A stretch of DNA of 64,000 nucleotides from positions 62,001 to 126,000 of the forward strand of contig CAYMIN010000006.1 of the NCBI GenBank assembly GCA_964390495.1. Reading direction: 5' to 3'. The number at the start of each line of letters is the position of its first letter. Position 1 is the stretch's first letter. Of this stretch, positions 17,771 through 26,432 are shown in pieces. The translations under genes and the position numbers were made by a program. Under the pieces are notes generated by a model. The model had not been told where the DNA came from and did not search any database. It worked only from the letters and a program-made list of their open reading frames with translations. The DNA comes from UBA11051 sp964390495. GTDB lineage: Bacteria > Armatimonadota > Zipacnadia > Zipacnadales > UBA11051.

Positions 17771-17839
17771 GTAGGCCAGGCTTTCCAGCCTGGCGGCAAT
17801 TCTAATGGCAAAGGCGTCGGGCTAGAAAGCCCGACCTAC
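17771..17839. repeat. REPIN-like inverted pair of short hairpins
   Basis: GTAGGCCAGGCTTTCCAGCCTGGC at 17771-17794, and on the opposite strand GTAGGTCGGGCTTTCTAGCCCGAC (17839-17816). These are inverted copies of one hairpin repeat separated by about 21 bp. Two stem pairs differ between the copies, and both differences are compensated (C-G to T-A, A-T to G-C). Confidence 0.7.
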
Positions 17840-17859
17840 GGGCTGGTGGACAATTGAGG

Positions 17860-18885
17860 TTACTGCGCGTGCTCGGCGAAAAAGTCCCAGACCCGCGCCT
17901 GGTAATAGCGGTGGCCCTCCTCCCCGACATATAGCTCGAGGTTGTGCTTGGCCCCGAAGGCGTCATAGATAGCTGCGAGCCTCTCGTATGCCGCATAGAC
18001 GCCCTGGATGGGGAAAATGGGGTCTTCTTTGCCGGCGATTATGAGCATGGGCCGAGGCGCGATCAGGCCGGCGACATCGTACATCTCGCACAGGTTCAGC
18101 AGCCCCGGGGCATAGTTGCAGGTGCAGTGCAGCATCGCCAGGATCGAGGCGCGGAAGGTGCAGAAATAGCAGCTTGGCGCGGCCTGGGCGAAACGCGGAT
18201 CTAGCGCCGCCGAAAACAGCGTTACCGTCCCGCCGCCGGACTGGCCGGTTATCATGATATTGTCGCCGTTGACTTGATCCAGGCTGCGCAGATAGTCGAG
18301 CCAGCACATGCTGTCATATACCCTCATGCCGAGGACGGTCTTGCCCACCATCAGCGCCCTCTGCGAAAGCTGTTGGCAGCTACAGCCGCGGTCGGCCTCG
18401 AGGTCATCTTCCAGCATTAGCTCCCCGAAGCCGCGCTGGTCCGGGGCAATGGCGATATAGCCCTGCGCAGCGGCCTGTACCGCATAGTCGCGCTCGCCCT
18501 TTATCTCGATGGCACGGCCCCTGACATCCTGCTCGATGCCGACGGGGATGACCTTGCCGGGGCCGTGACCGTGCAGGCACAAGACGGCTCCGACCGGCTC
18601 GCTGAGGTCCTTCGGCACCAACTGGTACGCCGGCAGCACCACCCCGTCCGGCGCGGTCATGCGGATATACTCGCGGACATACTCACCCATATCGCGGCTG
18701 CTGACAAGCTCGACTGCGAGCGGCCCACCCTCATAGTCAACCGCCAGCAGGTCGGACAACTGGGCGCGCAACTCATCTTGCCAATCCTGCGCCCCACCAT
18801 GATAGTCAGCAAAGCTGAGAGATGGCTGAGCCGCGTCCAGAAGGTCCTCGAAGCGGCGATGGAGACTGGCGTTGGGTTTGTGCAT
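17860..18885 (-). CDS. Alpha/beta-hydrolase (acetyl-xylan-esterase/dienelactone-hydrolase-like)
   Basis: A cytoplasmic 341-residue hydrolase with no signal peptide. The oxyanion region is AVLCLHGHGPGKVIPVG, followed by APDQRGFGE. The nucleophile elbow is GQSGGG (Ser about residue 214), the acid is likely Asp in AGKEDPIFPI, and the His is in EEGHRY. The layout, with a long N-terminal helical region and a YxVPxDL-type strand before the core, resembles abhydrolase families found near glycan lyases in Planctomycetes and Armatimonadota. It may remove ester groups from sugars. AGGAGG lies 11 bases before the ATG at 18885. It is divergent from the prepilin and lyase genes, and substrate specificity cannot be read from the sequence. 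Confidence 0.85.
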   Translation of the reverse strand: MHKPNASLHRRFEDLLDAAQPSLSFADYHGGAQDWQDELRAQLSDLLAVDYEGGPLAVELVSSRDMGEYVREYIRMTAPDGVVLPAYQLVPKDLSEPVGAVLCLHGHGPGKVIPVGIEQDVRGRAIEIKGERDYAVQAAAQGYIAIAPDQRGFGELMLEDDLEADRGCSCQQLSQRALMVGKTVLGMRVYDSMCWLDYLRSLDQVNGDNIMITGQSGGGTVTLFSAALDPRFAQAAPSCYFCTFRASILAMLHCTCNYAPGLLNLCEMYDVAGLIAPRPMLIIAGKEDPIFPIQGVYAAYERLAAIYDAFGAKHNLELYVGEEGHRYYQARVWDFFAEHAQ

Positions 18886-19074
18886 GTTGGACCATATCCT
18901 CCTGGCTTGCCTGCATCACACCTGCATAGCTATCATTCGTTGACATCGAAGCTGCACCTGCAAGGGAGAAGGAATCGGTCGGCAGCCACACGAAGTAAAG
19001 CTCTGCGCGTCTGGCAGGTGTTACGGTGCGGCAACGCCTGCCAATAAGACTTAACGAAAGAGAGGGCAGATATT

Positions 19075-19719
19075 ATGCTAAAAGGCGGTTTCACTCTGAT
19101 AGAGCTACTGGTTGTGATCGCGATTATCGCGATCCTGGCGGCGATTCTCTTTCCCGTATTTGCCCGCGCCCGCGAGAAGGCCCGCAGCGCCGCCTGTCTG
19201 TCCAATGTCAAGCAGCAGGCCTTGGCGGTGATGATGTACGCCCAAGACTACAACGAAACGCTGCCGTTTATGCGGCTGAAGAATCTGGTCTTCTGGAACG
19301 AGTGGCCGGACGGGCCGCTGCAGCCTTATGTGAAAAACGAGAAGATCTTCGTCTGTCCCAGCGATCCCGTGCGCACCGAGAACTACGGCTACAACCAGTA
19401 CTGCGGCTACATGCCGGGCGACTACTTCGACCCGCCGCGCGCCGGCACCATGTATGAGGGGGTCAGGCTGGCGGAGTTCAAGGTGCCCGCCGAGTTCATG
19501 CTGCTGTGCGATGGGCCGACCGACAGCACCTACAAGCACGGCTGGAACTACATCTGGACGAACCCGGCCAGCCCCTACCACTACTTCTATCCCGGCTGGC
19601 ACCACGGTGGGGTCAACGCCGCCTTCGTTGACGGGCACGCCAAGTGGCTGGACCACGACACTTGGGTGGCGAGAAGCTACGGCGGGCGAACGTACTGGAC
19701 GCTGAGCGAGCAGCCTTGA
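19075..19719 (+). CDS. DUF1559-like prepilin with H-X9-DG C-terminus
   Basis: A 214-residue pseudopilin. The leader MLKGG is followed by FTLIELLVVIAIIAILAAIL, a perfect prepilin peptidase/N-methylation motif, then FPVFARAREKARSAACLSN and VMMYAQDYNETLPF. The C-terminal block HHGGVNAAFVDGHAKWL contains the H-X9-DG spacing. This combination is very common, in many paralogues per genome, in Armatimonadota and Planctomycetes. GAGAGGG lies eight bases before the ATG. The heparinase gene begins 137 bp downstream on the same strand. Paralogues are commonly found beside genes for secreted carbohydrate enzymes, so surface attachment or display is a possible role, but this is inference. Confidence 0.9.
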   Translation: MLKGGFTLIELLVVIAIIAILAAILFPVFARAREKARSAACLSNVKQQALAVMMYAQDYNETLPFMRLKNLVFWNEWPDGPLQPYVKNEKIFVCPSDPVRTENYGYNQYCGYMPGDYFDPPRAGTMYEGVRLAEFKVPAEFMLLCDGPTDSTYKHGWNYIWTNPASPYHYFYPGWHHGGVNAAFVDGHAKWLDHDTWVARSYGGRTYWTLSEQP

Positions 19720-19856
19720 CGCCAAGCCGCCAGCGGATCAGGAGGCTCCACACCCTACGGCATCTATCATTTCGGCGGCCCCCCGCTGGCTATGCTCGCG
19801 CGTTGTCAGCGAAGCGGTCTCGCTGTTCCCTAGGCAATACCCAAGGAGGAATCAAG

Positions 19857-22800
19857 ATGCGCACCATTCCGGTTCTTGCCGCAGTCTGCGCGCTGGCACT
19901 GGGCATCTGTGCCGTTGCGGCGGCTCAGCCTGTGCGCACGGTCATCAAGTACCAAGAGGGCGCCAATCTGCTTGCCAAAGCACAGATCGAGGTCTCCTCG
20001 GCAGCCGGCCAGCCCGGGCAGAAGTACTCGTATGAATCGCTGAATGATGAGGATTGGGGAACTTGGTGGGCCAGCGGGAGTAATCGCAAGCTCCCCCAGT
20101 GGATTAAGGTCAGCTTCGCCCAGCCGGCCAAGCTGGACACTGTGATCCTGGTGGTGGCCGAGAACCCCAGCATATACACCAACTGGAAGCGGGTCGAAAT
20201 CGGGTTCTCCGACGGCAGCTCGGTCAGCCAGGAGCTTGAGGATCGGCCCGGAGTATTCACCATCCGCTTCCCGGAAAAGGTCACCGAAGGGTTCCAGGTA
20301 AATATCGTGGAGAGCTACGCAGAGAAGGTCTATTATGCCGCCCGCGAAATGATGGCGTTTCATGATCCTGACCAACAGATCGCCATCAGAGTACCGCCCA
20401 AGGAAAGGTGGAAGCACGTGGAGCTGACTGAGACCGGCCGCGAGGTCCATCCCTGTGTCTATATCACGCCGGATGATGTGGAGCGGGCGAAGACAAACGT
20501 TGAGAAGCATGACTGGGCCAAGGCCTATGCGGCCAATATCATCGCCGCCGCCGACACCGTGGTGGACAAAGACCCTGAATGGATACACGACAATTGCCCG
20601 GAGAAGGGAGCTGCTTTCGCCTATGGCTCGACGGGCTGTCCGATCTGTTCGGCGGGATGGGGCACCTGGGGCGGCGCCAACTGCAGCTTCGACCGCCCCG
20701 GCACCGTCAAATGCCGCAACGGCCACATACTGCCGGACGAGGACCATCCCGACGACGGCACCGGCTATGTCGCCGAGGACGGCCGCATCCACTACTTCAT
20801 CGGCTCCTACAACGCCTGGGTCGTCGAGACCTACCAGAAATGGTGCAGCCAGCTCTCTCTCGCCTACACCATCACCGGTGAAGAGAACTATGCTGAGACC
20901 TGCGCGGTACTCCTCGACGCCCTGGCAGAGATATACCCGCATTGCACGGTCGGGTCTTGGGACTATCCCTCCGGCCACAATACCGGCCGCCTGTGCCGGC
21001 CACAGTACCAGACTGCGCGCGTGCTAGTCACCCTGGTCGCCTTCTATGACGCCATTTACAACAGCTCGACGCTCGACGAGCCATCCTTTGTCGAGGGTGT
21101 AACGCGGCGCGAGAATATCGAGACCAACATGATGAAGAACGGGGCGTGGTACTGCTACGAGCAGTCGCTTGCCGGCGGGATGAACAACGGGGAGGCTGAT
21201 TACATACGCGGCGCGCTCGCGGTCGGCTGCCTGCTGGGCATCGAGGCCTATGTGGACTGGGCGGTCGAGGGCCCGTATGGCATCTATGCGATGGTCCACA
21301 ACAATGCGGACCGCAATGGTCGCTACACCGAGACAGCTCTGTGCTATGCCCTGCACAGCCGCGATTTGTATCTGACTTTCGCCGAGCCGTTGTGCAACTA
21401 CCGGAGCGCAAAGTACCCCGACGGGCTCAACCTCTACGATGACCCGGCTTTCCGCGCCTTCTACGTGCTGCCGAAGCTGGCCATGGACTGCACCGGGCAC
21501 TGGCCGCGCTATGGCGACTGCGGCCCGGACAGCACGCACGCTTACCCACCGGAGCGGATGTTTGATGCCACGGACTACCTGTACGCCGAGCGGATCGCGC
21601 TGCGCACGACGGACCCCCAGGTGGAGGCGCAATTCGCCGCCCTGGTTGACTTCTTCGCGGACGGGAATCTGGACAAGGTCCGGGCCGGTTCCAGCGACAA
21701 GCAGTGGCTGCTATTCCATGCCGACGGCGTCCCGCAGACCAGCGCATCGATCCCGCAGCGACTGCAGCGGATGCTGTCCGAGACGTACCTGATGGGGCAG
21801 AAGGGCATGGTGATTCTGCGCACTCCACGCAGCAAGATGGCTCAAGCGTGCTTGCTGCGCTACGGGCCGGTACTCAACCACGGCCACTACGATGATCTCA
21901 ATATCAACTACTTCGGCCTCGGCTATGAGCTTACCTACGACCTCGGCTATGGTAACGGTTCGACCCATACCCAGGTCGGCTGGTGCAAGCAGACCGCCTC
22001 ACATCAACTGGTACTGGTGGATGAAGCCTGTCAGCTTATCGGCAAGGGTGATGACACCGGCGGCAGCTTACACCTGCTGGCGGCGATGCCGGGGATGCAG
22101 GTGGCCGATGCCGACGCCAACCAGTGCTACTTCTCGCGGGGCGTCGAGCTCTACCGGCGGATGATTGCACTCGTGGGCAACGGGCCGCAGAGCTATCTGC
22201 TGGACATCTTCAACGTCGCGGGCGGCCGGCAGCATGACTACATGGCCCACTCGCTTTCCACGGACATCAGCTTCGCGGGCCTGGCCCTCGGTGAACGCGC
22301 GGAAGGCTCGGTGGCCGGACCGGAATATAATTGGGGCGAGCGCCAGCTCAATGACGGCTACGTCAGCGGTGTTGCCCACACTCCCTACTGGCGGCCACCT
22401 CCTGCCAACGGCCTCGGCTTCATGATGCACCCGCGCAGTGGCACGCCGGCGGGGACATGGTCGGCGACCTGGAAGCTGCCCGAGGGCGGCAACTACATGC
22501 GCCTCACCGTGCTACCGCAGGAAGGCACCGAGGTCATCAATGCCTGGGCCCCCGGGGTATATCCCCACAACCCGAAGGCCGAGCACGTCATCGCGCGGCG
22601 CAAGACCGACGGCGACTCGCTCAAGAGCACCTTCGTCACCATCCGCGAGCCGTATGGTCCGGAGCCGGTCGCAATCGGCGGGACCTCAGCCGCCGATCTG
22701 ATGTCAGTGGTCAGTACCGATGACGGCGTCATCAAGTACCTCGGCAGTTACGGCATCGTGCTATTCCAGGCCCAGGAGTTCGGCGGCGCAATGCACTTCG

Positions 22801-23942
22801 ACCTCGAGACTCCCGCCGCCGGAGCCTACTACCTGGTCCTCACGCCCTATATGTCCCCCAACTACGGCGCGGTGCAGTTTTCCGTAGATGGCAAGGAGAT
22901 TGGGGAGCCGCTTGTGCTCAACAATGAAGCGGTCAAGCAGGGCGAGACCCAGATAATGGGCCCGGTGGAATTGCCGGCCGGCAGGCATCGCCTCACCGGC
23001 ACCACCGTCGCCGCCACCGGTGGACAGCCCTGGTTCTCCATCAAGGCCATCAACCTGACTCAGCAGAAGCCCGAGCAATCCGCCACCCAAGCCGCGCCCT
23101 TTATCAAATCCGTCGCCAAGCTGCCCGCGCCGGATGATGCGACCGCGCTGGCAGTCCATCATGTGAGCGGCCTGGTGGACCGCTTCTTCTACAGCCTGGC
23201 GCCCGATACCAAGACCAGCTTCGAGGCGGTGGAGCTGGACGGAGCCTTTGCCCATCTGCGCACTGATACGGATCAGATTGTGGAGGCGCACCTGGTTGGG
23301 ACCGCGCTGGCGGCCCCGGGCTTCAGGCTGCAACTCGCCCACGGCGAGTACCGAGGCAAGATCGTGCGGGTTGACTATGAAAAGAACCTCGTCTATGTGG
23401 ATACCGATTTGCCCACCGATGGCCGGCTCGACTACCAGACCGTGGCCTTCACCAACCCGGCCTACTCGCGTAACACCGCCTACACTATCTACGGTGTCCG
23501 CCGCGAGGGCGACCTGGCGATGCTGGACCTGGGCGACCAGAGAATCCTGCTCGGTGAGGGCATGCTTGACGAGGACCCCATGACCGACACGCGGCTCACC
23601 AGCCTGATACCGCACGACTATGCCCGTGGCCTGACGCGCCGCGGAGCCGGCTTCTTCACCGGCAAGCTACTGGTCAGCGCCGACTTCAAGCACCAGACCC
23701 AGATTACCCACGCCCAGTACGGCCAGCCGATGACCGTTGACGTACTGTCCTCCGCCGGCTTTGCCGAGGGCGACAGGTTCTACTACCTCGACCTGCAAGC
23801 CGGCGACGAGTTCGTCATCCACAACTGGGCGGCGCTGAGCCTGGACGAGACCGGCAAGCTGCAGGTCACGGCGACCGATGATGTGACCGTCGAGATAGAC
23901 GGCAAGCAGCAGAAGGTATCCTGGTCATCGCCCGCTGAATAA
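19857..23942 (+). CDS. Large secreted heparinase II/III-like polysaccharide lyase
   Basis: The ATG at 19857 has AAGGAGGA eight bases upstream and a clear signal peptide (hydrophobic stretch PVLAAVCALALGICAVAAA, cleavage near residue 24). The frame is open 71 codons further upstream without support. The mature protein is about 1340 residues. An N-terminal discoidin-like beta-sandwich (about 35-150; DTVILVVAENPSIYTNWKRV) is followed by an alpha/alpha toroid (about 190-560) and a heparinase II/III beta-sandwich containing LRYGPVLNHGHYDDLNINYF (about 665-685), where His and Tyr are candidate catalytic residues. More beta-rich modules follow. It probably cleaves a uronic-acid-containing polysaccharide outside the cytoplasm; the substrate (heparin-, alginate- or other) is unknown. 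A sugar isomerase gene begins 21 bp later. Confidence 0.85.
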   Translation: MRTIPVLAAVCALALGICAVAAAQPVRTVIKYQEGANLLAKAQIEVSSAAGQPGQKYSYESLNDEDWGTWWASGSNRKLPQWIKVSFAQPAKLDTVILVVAENPSIYTNWKRVEIGFSDGSSVSQELEDRPGVFTIRFPEKVTEGFQVNIVESYAEKVYYAAREMMAFHDPDQQIAIRVPPKERWKHVELTETGREVHPCVYITPDDVERAKTNVEKHDWAKAYAANIIAAADTVVDKDPEWIHDNCPEKGAAFAYGSTGCPICSAGWGTWGGANCSFDRPGTVKCRNGHILPDEDHPDDGTGYVAEDGRIHYFIGSYNAWVVETYQKWCSQLSLAYTITGEENYAETCAVLLDALAEIYPHCTVGSWDYPSGHNTGRLCRPQYQTARVLVTLVAFYDAIYNSSTLDEPSFVEGVTRRENIETNMMKNGAWYCYEQSLAGGMNNGEADYIRGALAVGCLLGIEAYVDWAVEGPYGIYAMVHNNADRNGRYTETALCYALHSRDLYLTFAEPLCNYRSAKYPDGLNLYDDPAFRAFYVLPKLAMDCTGHWPRYGDCGPDSTHAYPPERMFDATDYLYAERIALRTTDPQVEAQFAALVDFFADGNLDKVRAGSSDKQWLLFHADGVPQTSASIPQRLQRMLSETYLMGQKGMVILRTPRSKMAQACLLRYGPVLNHGHYDDLNINYFGLGYELTYDLGYGNGSTHTQVGWCKQTASHQLVLVDEACQLIGKGDDTGGSLHLLAAMPGMQVADADANQCYFSRGVELYRRMIALVGNGPQSYLLDIFNVAGGRQHDYMAHSLSTDISFAGLALGERAEGSVAGPEYNWGERQLNDGYVSGVAHTPYWRPPPANGLGFMMHPRSGTPAGTWSATWKLPEGGNYMRLTVLPQEGTEVINAWAPGVYPHNPKAEHVIARRKTDGDSLKSTFVTIREPYGPEPVAIGGTSAADLMSVVSTDDGVIKYLGSYGIVLFQAQEFGGAMHFDLETPAAGAYYLVLTPYMSPNYGAVQFSVDGKEIGEPLVLNNEAVKQGETQIMGPVELPAGRHRLTGTTVAATGGQPWFSIKAINLTQQKPEQSATQAAPFIKSVAKLPAPDDATALAVHHVSGLVDRFFYSLAPDTKTSFEAVELDGAFAHLRTDTDQIVEAHLVGTALAAPGFRLQLAHGEYRGKIVRVDYEKNLVYVDTDLPTDGRLDYQTVAFTNPAYSRNTAYTIYGVRREGDLAMLDLGDQRILLGEGMLDEDPMTDTRLTSLIPHDYARGLTRRGAGFFTGKLLVSADFKHQTQITHAQYGQPMTVDVLSSAGFAEGDRFYYLDLQAGDEFVIHNWAALSLDETGKLQVTATDDVTVEIDGKQQKVSWSSPAE

Positions 23943-23963
23943 CCTGAGAGATGGAGAGCGAGA

Positions 23964-24959
23964 ATGTCCCGACAAGTCACCTTGGAACTGGGCGTAAACG
24001 GCGCCTTCATCACCCGGCGCTGGGAGCAGCCGGACAACTGGATGCGACTAACTAAGGAGACCGGCTATCACGCCCACGAGTTCTGCGCCGATGTGATTGA
24101 TCCGTTCTTCTCCGGCGACCGCGAATACCAACTGCAAACCGCCGGCGAGGTCAAAGCCGCCGCCCAAAAGTACGGCGTGCATATCACCGATGTCTATACC
24201 GGGGTGGCGACCCACCGCTTCCACGGGCTGTCTCATTCCCACCCCTCCTGCCGCGAGCGGATGAAGCAGTGGATCTACCAGACCATGGACATCGCCCTGG
24301 CGATGGGCACCGACCGCGTCGGCGGCCATTGGGATGCCATCTCCGTGGAGGTCATGGCGGACGCAGACGCCTACCAGGCCGCCATAGACCGGCTCTGCGA
24401 TACCTTCGTCGAGCTGACCGCCGGCGGAGCGGAAAGGGGCATCGGCGCCATTTATCTGGAGCAGATGTACACTCCCTCCGAGGTCCCGTGGACGATCCAG
24501 CAGGCCGAGGATATTCTCATCGGGATCAACCAGCAGCGGCCCGCGATACCCGTCTATCTGACTGTTGACGTGGGGCACATGGCGGGGATGTGCTACGGTC
24601 TGGAGGGCGCGGACCTAGACTACCTGGAATGGACGCGGCGGCTGGCACCCTTCGCCGAGATCATCCATCTGCAGCAGACTACCCCGGAAAGCTCGCACCA
24701 CTGGGCTTTTACCGATGAATACAACGCCAAGGGGCATATCGAGATCGAGCCGCTGCTGGAGGCGATCCAGACCGGCCACGAGCAGGCGCAGAACAGCCCG
24801 ATTAGCGAGTATCTGGAGCCGGTGGACCATAGCTTCCTGATCGCCGAGATCATCCCCGGCTCGACCAAGAATGAAACCGACCTGCTGTCGGAGCTGAAGA
24901 TCAGCAGCGACTACCTCAAGCAGTGGCTGCCGGAGGGCAAGTTGACGCTGACGGTATAG
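23964..24959 (+). CDS. Sugar phosphate isomerase/epimerase (xylose-isomerase-like TIM barrel)
   Basis: A 331-residue cytoplasmic protein of the AP-endonuclease-2/xylose-isomerase-like TIM-barrel superfamily. Candidate metal ligands lie at strand ends: Glu in IYLEQMYTPSE, Asp-His in YLTVDVGHM, His in EIIHLQQT and Glu in HIEIEPLLEAI. The N-terminus ELGVNGAFITRRWEQPDNW is the expected first strand. It starts 21 bp after the lyase gene with GGAGAG upstream, so the two are probably co-transcribed. It likely converts a keto or aldo sugar released by the upstream enzymes. The related erythrulose/D-threonate isomerases are possible comparisons, but the exact substrate is not readable. Confidence 0.85.
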   Translation: MSRQVTLELGVNGAFITRRWEQPDNWMRLTKETGYHAHEFCADVIDPFFSGDREYQLQTAGEVKAAAQKYGVHITDVYTGVATHRFHGLSHSHPSCRERMKQWIYQTMDIALAMGTDRVGGHWDAISVEVMADADAYQAAIDRLCDTFVELTAGGAERGIGAIYLEQMYTPSEVPWTIQQAEDILIGINQQRPAIPVYLTVDVGHMAGMCYGLEGADLDYLEWTRRLAPFAEIIHLQQTTPESSHHWAFTDEYNAKGHIEIEPLLEAIQTGHEQAQNSPISEYLEPVDHSFLIAEIIPGSTKNETDLLSELKISSDYLKQWLPEGKLTLTV

Positions 24960-24971
24960 CAGGCGCGCAAC

Positions 24972-24993
24972 AGGCCGAGCCACGCGTCGTCTG
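24972..24993 (-). repeat. Structured repeat family, partial copy D
   Basis: On the minus strand GACGACGCGTGGCTCGGCCT matches the left block of copy B (GACGCGTGGCTCGGCCT). The following ATTATCCGGGCTAAG resembles ATTCGAGCTAAG after copy C. It lies between the isomerase stop and the ribosome-binding site of the next gene. Confidence 0.5.
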
Positions 24994-25021
24994 AATTATC
25001 CGGGCTAAGGAGATGACACTG

Positions 25022-26419
25022 ATGGCAGACGCAACTGCAGCGACCGGCACGCTACGGGTCGGTGCGGCGCAGGTTGACATCACCCCGCCGAGGGGAACTC
25101 AGATCGCGGGGGACATCGGCCGCCGCCGGCCCGCTGAAATCGTGCTCGACCCCATCTATGCCAAAGCCCTGGTGCTGGAGGCCGAAGCGATGCGGCTGTG
25201 CGTCCTGTCGCTCGACTTGCTGGCTGCAGATGACGCCTCGATCGCCGAGATTCGCCGCCAGACCGCCGAAAAACTCGCCCTCGCCCCGGAAAACGTCATG
25301 GTGCATGTCGTTCAGAATCACGCGGCACCCTCGCTGGGGCATCACCTGGTCACGGACGAATGTAGCCTGATTCCCCCTGAGATGGAATGGTTCCGGGGCG
25401 GCGATCCGGCCTATGATCCCTTTGCCATCGAGCGCGTGGTTGAGGCCATCGGTGAGGCCCTCGCCGGCCTCGAGCCGGTGTCGGTCGGGGTCGCCCGGGG
25501 CATGGAGGACCGGGTCGCCTTCAACCGCCGCTTCATCATGCGCGACGGTACCGTCAAGACGCATCCGAGCGCGCAGATGCGCCACGAGATTTTGTGCCGG
25601 GAGGGCCCGATGGACCCGGAAGTCGGTGTCGTCTGCTTCACCGCCGATCCGCTGCGCAATGTGGCGATGCTGCTGCACCACACCTGTCATCCGGTGCACG
25701 GCTACCCTAAGCGCTACATCAGCGCCGGCTGGCCGGGAGCCTGGTCGCGGCAGATGGCTGCTGCTCACGGTCCCGACTCCATCCCCCTGGTCATCAACGG
25801 CTGCTGCGGCAATATCCATCACGCCAATCATCTTGATCCGCATCAGGTTGACGATCCCATCCGCATGGGGGAATGTCTGACCGAGACCGCCGGCGAGGTT
25901 CTGCAGCGGCTGGCGTATGGTGACGGCCTGCCGCTGGCCTGCAAGTCCACTAGCCTCAGCATCCCGATTCGCGAGGTGCCGGAGGCTAAGCTGGAGCAGG
26001 CCCGCAGCTTCCTGGCCGAACATCCCGAACCGATCTACAAGGACGCCGAGCGCACCGCGGTTGACTGGGCCTGGCACTATGCGGTAGCGGCGCTCGATGT
26101 CCACGAGCTGCGCCAGCGCCAGCCGGAACGCCCCTACGAAATCCAGGCCTTCCGCATCGGGGATATCGCGCTGCTGGCCCTTGGAGGCGAGCCGTTCGTT
26201 GAGGCCCAACTGCGCATCAAGGCCGAATCGCCGGCTGCTTTCACCTTCCTGGCCCACATGTCCAACGGCTATGTCGGATACGTTCCGACCCGCGAGGCCT
26301 TCGACCGCGGCGGCTATGAGACCGACACCTCGCTGGGATCATGTCTGGTACCTGAGGCCTTGGAGATGATCACCGACGCCTCCGTGCAACTGCTCAAGGC
26401 GCTCTTTGCCACAGCATAG
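25022..26419 (+). CDS. Neutral/alkaline non-lysosomal ceramidase-like protein, copy 1
   Basis: A 465-residue protein matching the N-terminal domain of neutral ceramidases. The start is ATG 25022, nine bases after AAGGAG; the earlier ATG at 25013 abuts that site. VGAAQVDITPPRGTQIAGD is the typical opening. Probable zinc ligands are in HVVQNHAAPSLGHH (about 91-104) and LLHHTCHPVHG (about 217-226). The ceramidase nucleophile motif (GDVSPN type) is replaced by NGCCGNIHH (about 257-265), with no serine at the expected site. No signal peptide is seen, whereas true ceramidases are secreted. A different hydrolase activity on a glycolipid or glycoconjugate is possible. It is followed 13 bp later by a paralogue. 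Confidence 0.8.
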   Translation: MADATAATGTLRVGAAQVDITPPRGTQIAGDIGRRRPAEIVLDPIYAKALVLEAEAMRLCVLSLDLLAADDASIAEIRRQTAEKLALAPENVMVHVVQNHAAPSLGHHLVTDECSLIPPEMEWFRGGDPAYDPFAIERVVEAIGEALAGLEPVSVGVARGMEDRVAFNRRFIMRDGTVKTHPSAQMRHEILCREGPMDPEVGVVCFTADPLRNVAMLLHHTCHPVHGYPKRYISAGWPGAWSRQMAAAHGPDSIPLVINGCCGNIHHANHLDPHQVDDPIRMGECLTETAGEVLQRLAYGDGLPLACKSTSLSIPIREVPEAKLEQARSFLAEHPEPIYKDAERTAVDWAWHYAVAALDVHELRQRQPERPYEIQAFRIGDIALLALGGEPFVEAQLRIKAESPAAFTFLAHMSNGYVGYVPTREAFDRGGYETDTSLGSCLVPEALEMITDASVQLLKALFATA

Positions 26420-26432
26420 GGAGAGACGACGC

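Noticed and set aside
19644..19856. Extension of the lyase gene into the end of the prepilin gene
   Set aside because: AAGGAGGA and a signal peptide at 19857 fix the start.
25052..26257. 401-codon open frame opposite ceramidase-like copy 1
   Set aside because: Antisense shadow; the plus-strand paralogue pair confirms the true frame.
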